DNA of 64,000 nt from JADKAV01 sp963818505. Its GTDB lineage: Bacteria; Actinomycetota; Actinomycetes; S36-B12; UBA10799. The notes beneath the pieces are model-generated. The model did not search any database. It saw nothing but the letters and a program-made list of their open reading frames with translations, and was not told the origin of the DNA. This document shows, piece by piece, positions 62,396 to 64,000 of the stretch. The number at the start of each line of letters is the position of its first letter. Position 1 is the stretch's first letter. Made by a program: the position numbers and the translations under genes. Where the stretch lies: positions 992,001-1,056,000 of the forward strand of contig CAWFSJ010000005.1 of NCBI GenBank assembly GCA_963818505.1. Reading direction: 5' to 3'.

Positions 62396-64000
62396 GTGGG
62401 AGGCAACAGCCCGTGGCTCGACACTGTGTTCGAGCACCTGCCCGAAGGTTTGGTCGTGCAGGCCGCGGATGGCGAGATTCTCGACTCCAACGCCGCCGCA
62501 GAACGGATCCTCGGCCTGTCGGGCGAGCAGATCGCGGGGCGGACCTCGATGGACCCGCGCTGGGCGGCGATCCACCCTGATGGCTCGCCGTTCCCGGGCC
62601 ATCAGCATCCAGCGATGGTGACGCTTGCCACGGGTGAACCAGTTCACGGCGAGATCATGGGGGTGCGCAGGCCGCACGGCTCCCTGGTGTGGCTGATGAT
62701 CAACTCAGTGCCGCTGCCACACACCGAGCCAACCGATGCCGCCGTGGTCGTGACCTTCGCGGACATCACCGTCGAGCGCCAGCGGGCAGCGAGGCAATTG
62801 ACGGCCACGGTCGAGTCGATGATCGATCCGCACATTCTGATCCGAACGGTCCGATCCAGCGACCAGCCCCACCAAGCGTTCGTACTCGATGCCAACGACG
62901 CCGCCGCTGTGGAACTTGCCCGCGAGCGCGAGCAGTTGCTGGGTGCGTCCGTGGCCCAGGCGTTCGGGGAGCCCGCAGCGGCAGAGGTCCTGACTTGGCT
63001 GCTCGACGTTATCGAGACGGGTGAACCGTTGGTGCTCGACGAGGTGACTGTTCCAGGCGACGGCAGTCGCAGTTGGGACGTGCGCGCGCTCAAGGTGGGC
63101 GACTACGTGAGCTTCACATGGCGCGATGTGACGCAGAGGCGCGCGACCGCCGAACGCCTTGCGGTCTCCGAGGAATTGTTCCGCGGGGCCATGCAGTCTG
63201 CCGTGACCGGTATCGCGATCAACGATCTCGATGGCCGCGTTCTGGAGGTCAACGATGCACTGTGCGCCATCCTGGGCCGCGACCGAGCATCCCTTCTCGC
63301 GTCGTCTCTGACCGACCTCATGAGCCTGAATCTGCTGCACTCGATTGAGCGTGAGCGGGCACTGCTGCTTGAGGACCCGGACCGGCAGTCCGTTCTGCAG
63401 GGTGAGGTGCATCTGCCGGGTGGTTCGTCGCTATGGGCGCGGGTCGGCACTGCTCTCATCCGGGACAGTGAGGCGGAGCCGCAGGCGTTCATCACGCATT
63501 TCGAGGACGTCACCGGGGAGCGTGAGGCACGCGAGACTCTAGCCTTCCAGGCTTTCCACGACCCGCTAACCGGTCTACGCAATCGCGCGTGGCTGCTGGA
63601 CATGCTCGAGCTCGAACTCGCGAACGCAACTCGCGGCTTGAGCCGCGTTGGCGTCCTGTTCATCGACCTGGACAACTTCAAGGTCGTGAACGACTCCCTC
63701 GGGCATGAGGCCGGCGACGAGATTCTGGTGGCAGTGGCAGAACGGATCAAATCCGTGGTCCGGCCGACGGACTTCCTCGGCCGTTTCGGAGGCGACGAGT
63801 TCGTAGTAGTGGTCACTGATCTGGAGCAGTTGGACCTGCTGGACACCATCGCTGCCCACATCATTCGAGTGATCGCAGCCGAGACGATGGTGAAATCGCA
63901 CCGGATCAGGATGAGCGCCTCAATCGGTATTGCGGTGTCGCACGGGGACTCGACGCCGGGGAGTCTGCTGCGAGATGCGGACGTCGCGTTGTTCCAGGCA
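62396..64000 (+). CDS. PAS-PAS-GGDEF diguanylate cyclase, truncated by the window edge
   Basis: 535 residues are visible and the gene continues past the right edge. PAS-type sensor domains lie at about 5-125 (VFEHLPEGLVVQAADGEILDSNAAAERILG) and 260-385 (SAVTGIAINDLDGRVLEVNDALCAILG), with a weaker one between. The GGDEF domain starts at DPLTGLRNRAW; its active site RFGGDEF is intact, and RPTD five residues before it is the product-inhibition I-site. The visible part can make c-di-GMP; an EAL domain may follow beyond the window. GTG 62396 has GAGAGGAGG upstream. Confidence 0.9.
   Translation, partial: MGGNSPWLDTVFEHLPEGLVVQAADGEILDSNAAAERILGLSGEQIAGRTSMDPRWAAIHPDGSPFPGHQHPAMVTLATGEPVHGEIMGVRRPHGSLVWLMINSVPLPHTEPTDAAVVVTFADITVERQRAARQLTATVESMIDPHILIRTVRSSDQPHQAFVLDANDAAAVELAREREQLLGASVAQAFGEPAAAEVLTWLLDVIETGEPLVLDEVTVPGDGSRSWDVRALKVGDYVSFTWRDVTQRRATAERLAVSEELFRGAMQSAVTGIAINDLDGRVLEVNDALCAILGRDRASLLASSLTDLMSLNLLHSIERERALLLEDPDRQSVLQGEVHLPGGSSLWARVGTALIRDSEAEPQAFITHFEDVTGEREARETLAFQAFHDPLTGLRNRAWLLDMLELELANATRGLSRVGVLFIDLDNFKVVNDSLGHEAGDEILVAVAERIKSVVRPTDFLGRFGGDEFVVVVTDLEQLDLLDTIAAHIIRVIAAETMVKSHRIRMSASIGIAVSHGDSTPGSLLRDADVALFQA

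Overview
This window is a chromosomal segment of a high-GC Gram-positive bacterium, almost certainly an actinomycete. GTG starts and 4-bp ATGA overlaps are common, and actinobacterial families recur (DUF3097, TAP-like secreted hydrolases, WS/DGAT, DUF4242, GAP/Sap transporters). The left third carries a block in the order seen in Streptomyces: anti-sigma factor, proton pyrophosphatase (hppA), topoisomerase I (topA), thymidylate kinase (tmk), DNA polymerase III delta' (holB), then a secreted tripeptidyl-peptidase-like hydrolase and a tRNA-Thr. I cannot assign genus or species.

Layout. 0-8 kb: energy metabolism (hppA), a coupled ATP-grasp/reductase pair, and a GPH transporter coupled to a PLP-dependent lyase. 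8-14 kb: DNA replication genes. 14-24 kb: secreted and membrane proteins, an SMP-30-type lactonase, a 694-residue acyl-ACP-reductase-like dehydrogenase, a patatin and a TAP-like peptidase, ending at tRNA-Thr. Next to that tRNA is the C-terminal stub of a tyrosine recombinase, the scar of an old integrated element. 24-33 kb: a small redox or stress operon (DUF4242, DsrE, SnoaL-like) divergent from an HD-GYP/LuxR regulator, a 14-TM drug exporter and a MalT-type LuxR regulator. 33-51 kb: an accessory region with a MacB/FtsX-type ABC exporter, a ChaB protein, pseudogenes, an Orn/Lys/Arg decarboxylase, two serine-hydrolase-fold proteins (one lacking its catalytic residues), a rifampin ADP-ribosyltransferase (arr), secreted proteins and a two-component system. 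51-64 kb: mostly housekeeping and lipid metabolism (rsgA, DUF3097, WS/DGAT, aldehyde dehydrogenase, VOC protein, ZIP transporter, oxidoreductase, polysaccharide deacetylase, two alpha/beta hydrolases), ending in a truncated PAS-GGDEF protein.

The most striking non-coding feature is a family of eight near-palindromes of exactly 68 bp (arms starting GTTAGAGGTTGTG), always just downstream of at least one gene's 3' end. The copies share a modular arm plan and an asymmetric core found in both orientations, and one copy shows a compensatory base-pair change. Two copies sit in a longer duplicated module of about 150 bp. Other intergenic palindromes and three tandem-repeat blocks (15, 82 and 84 bp periods) add to a repeat-rich landscape.

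Four long genes (PLP lyase, two secreted proteins, a beta-lactamase-family hydrolase) are each broken by one frameshift while both halves remain well conserved. At least two of these look like indels in short homopolymers. Either the assembly carries residual indel errors or these genes are freshly inactivated. I annotate them as frameshifted and say where the break lies.
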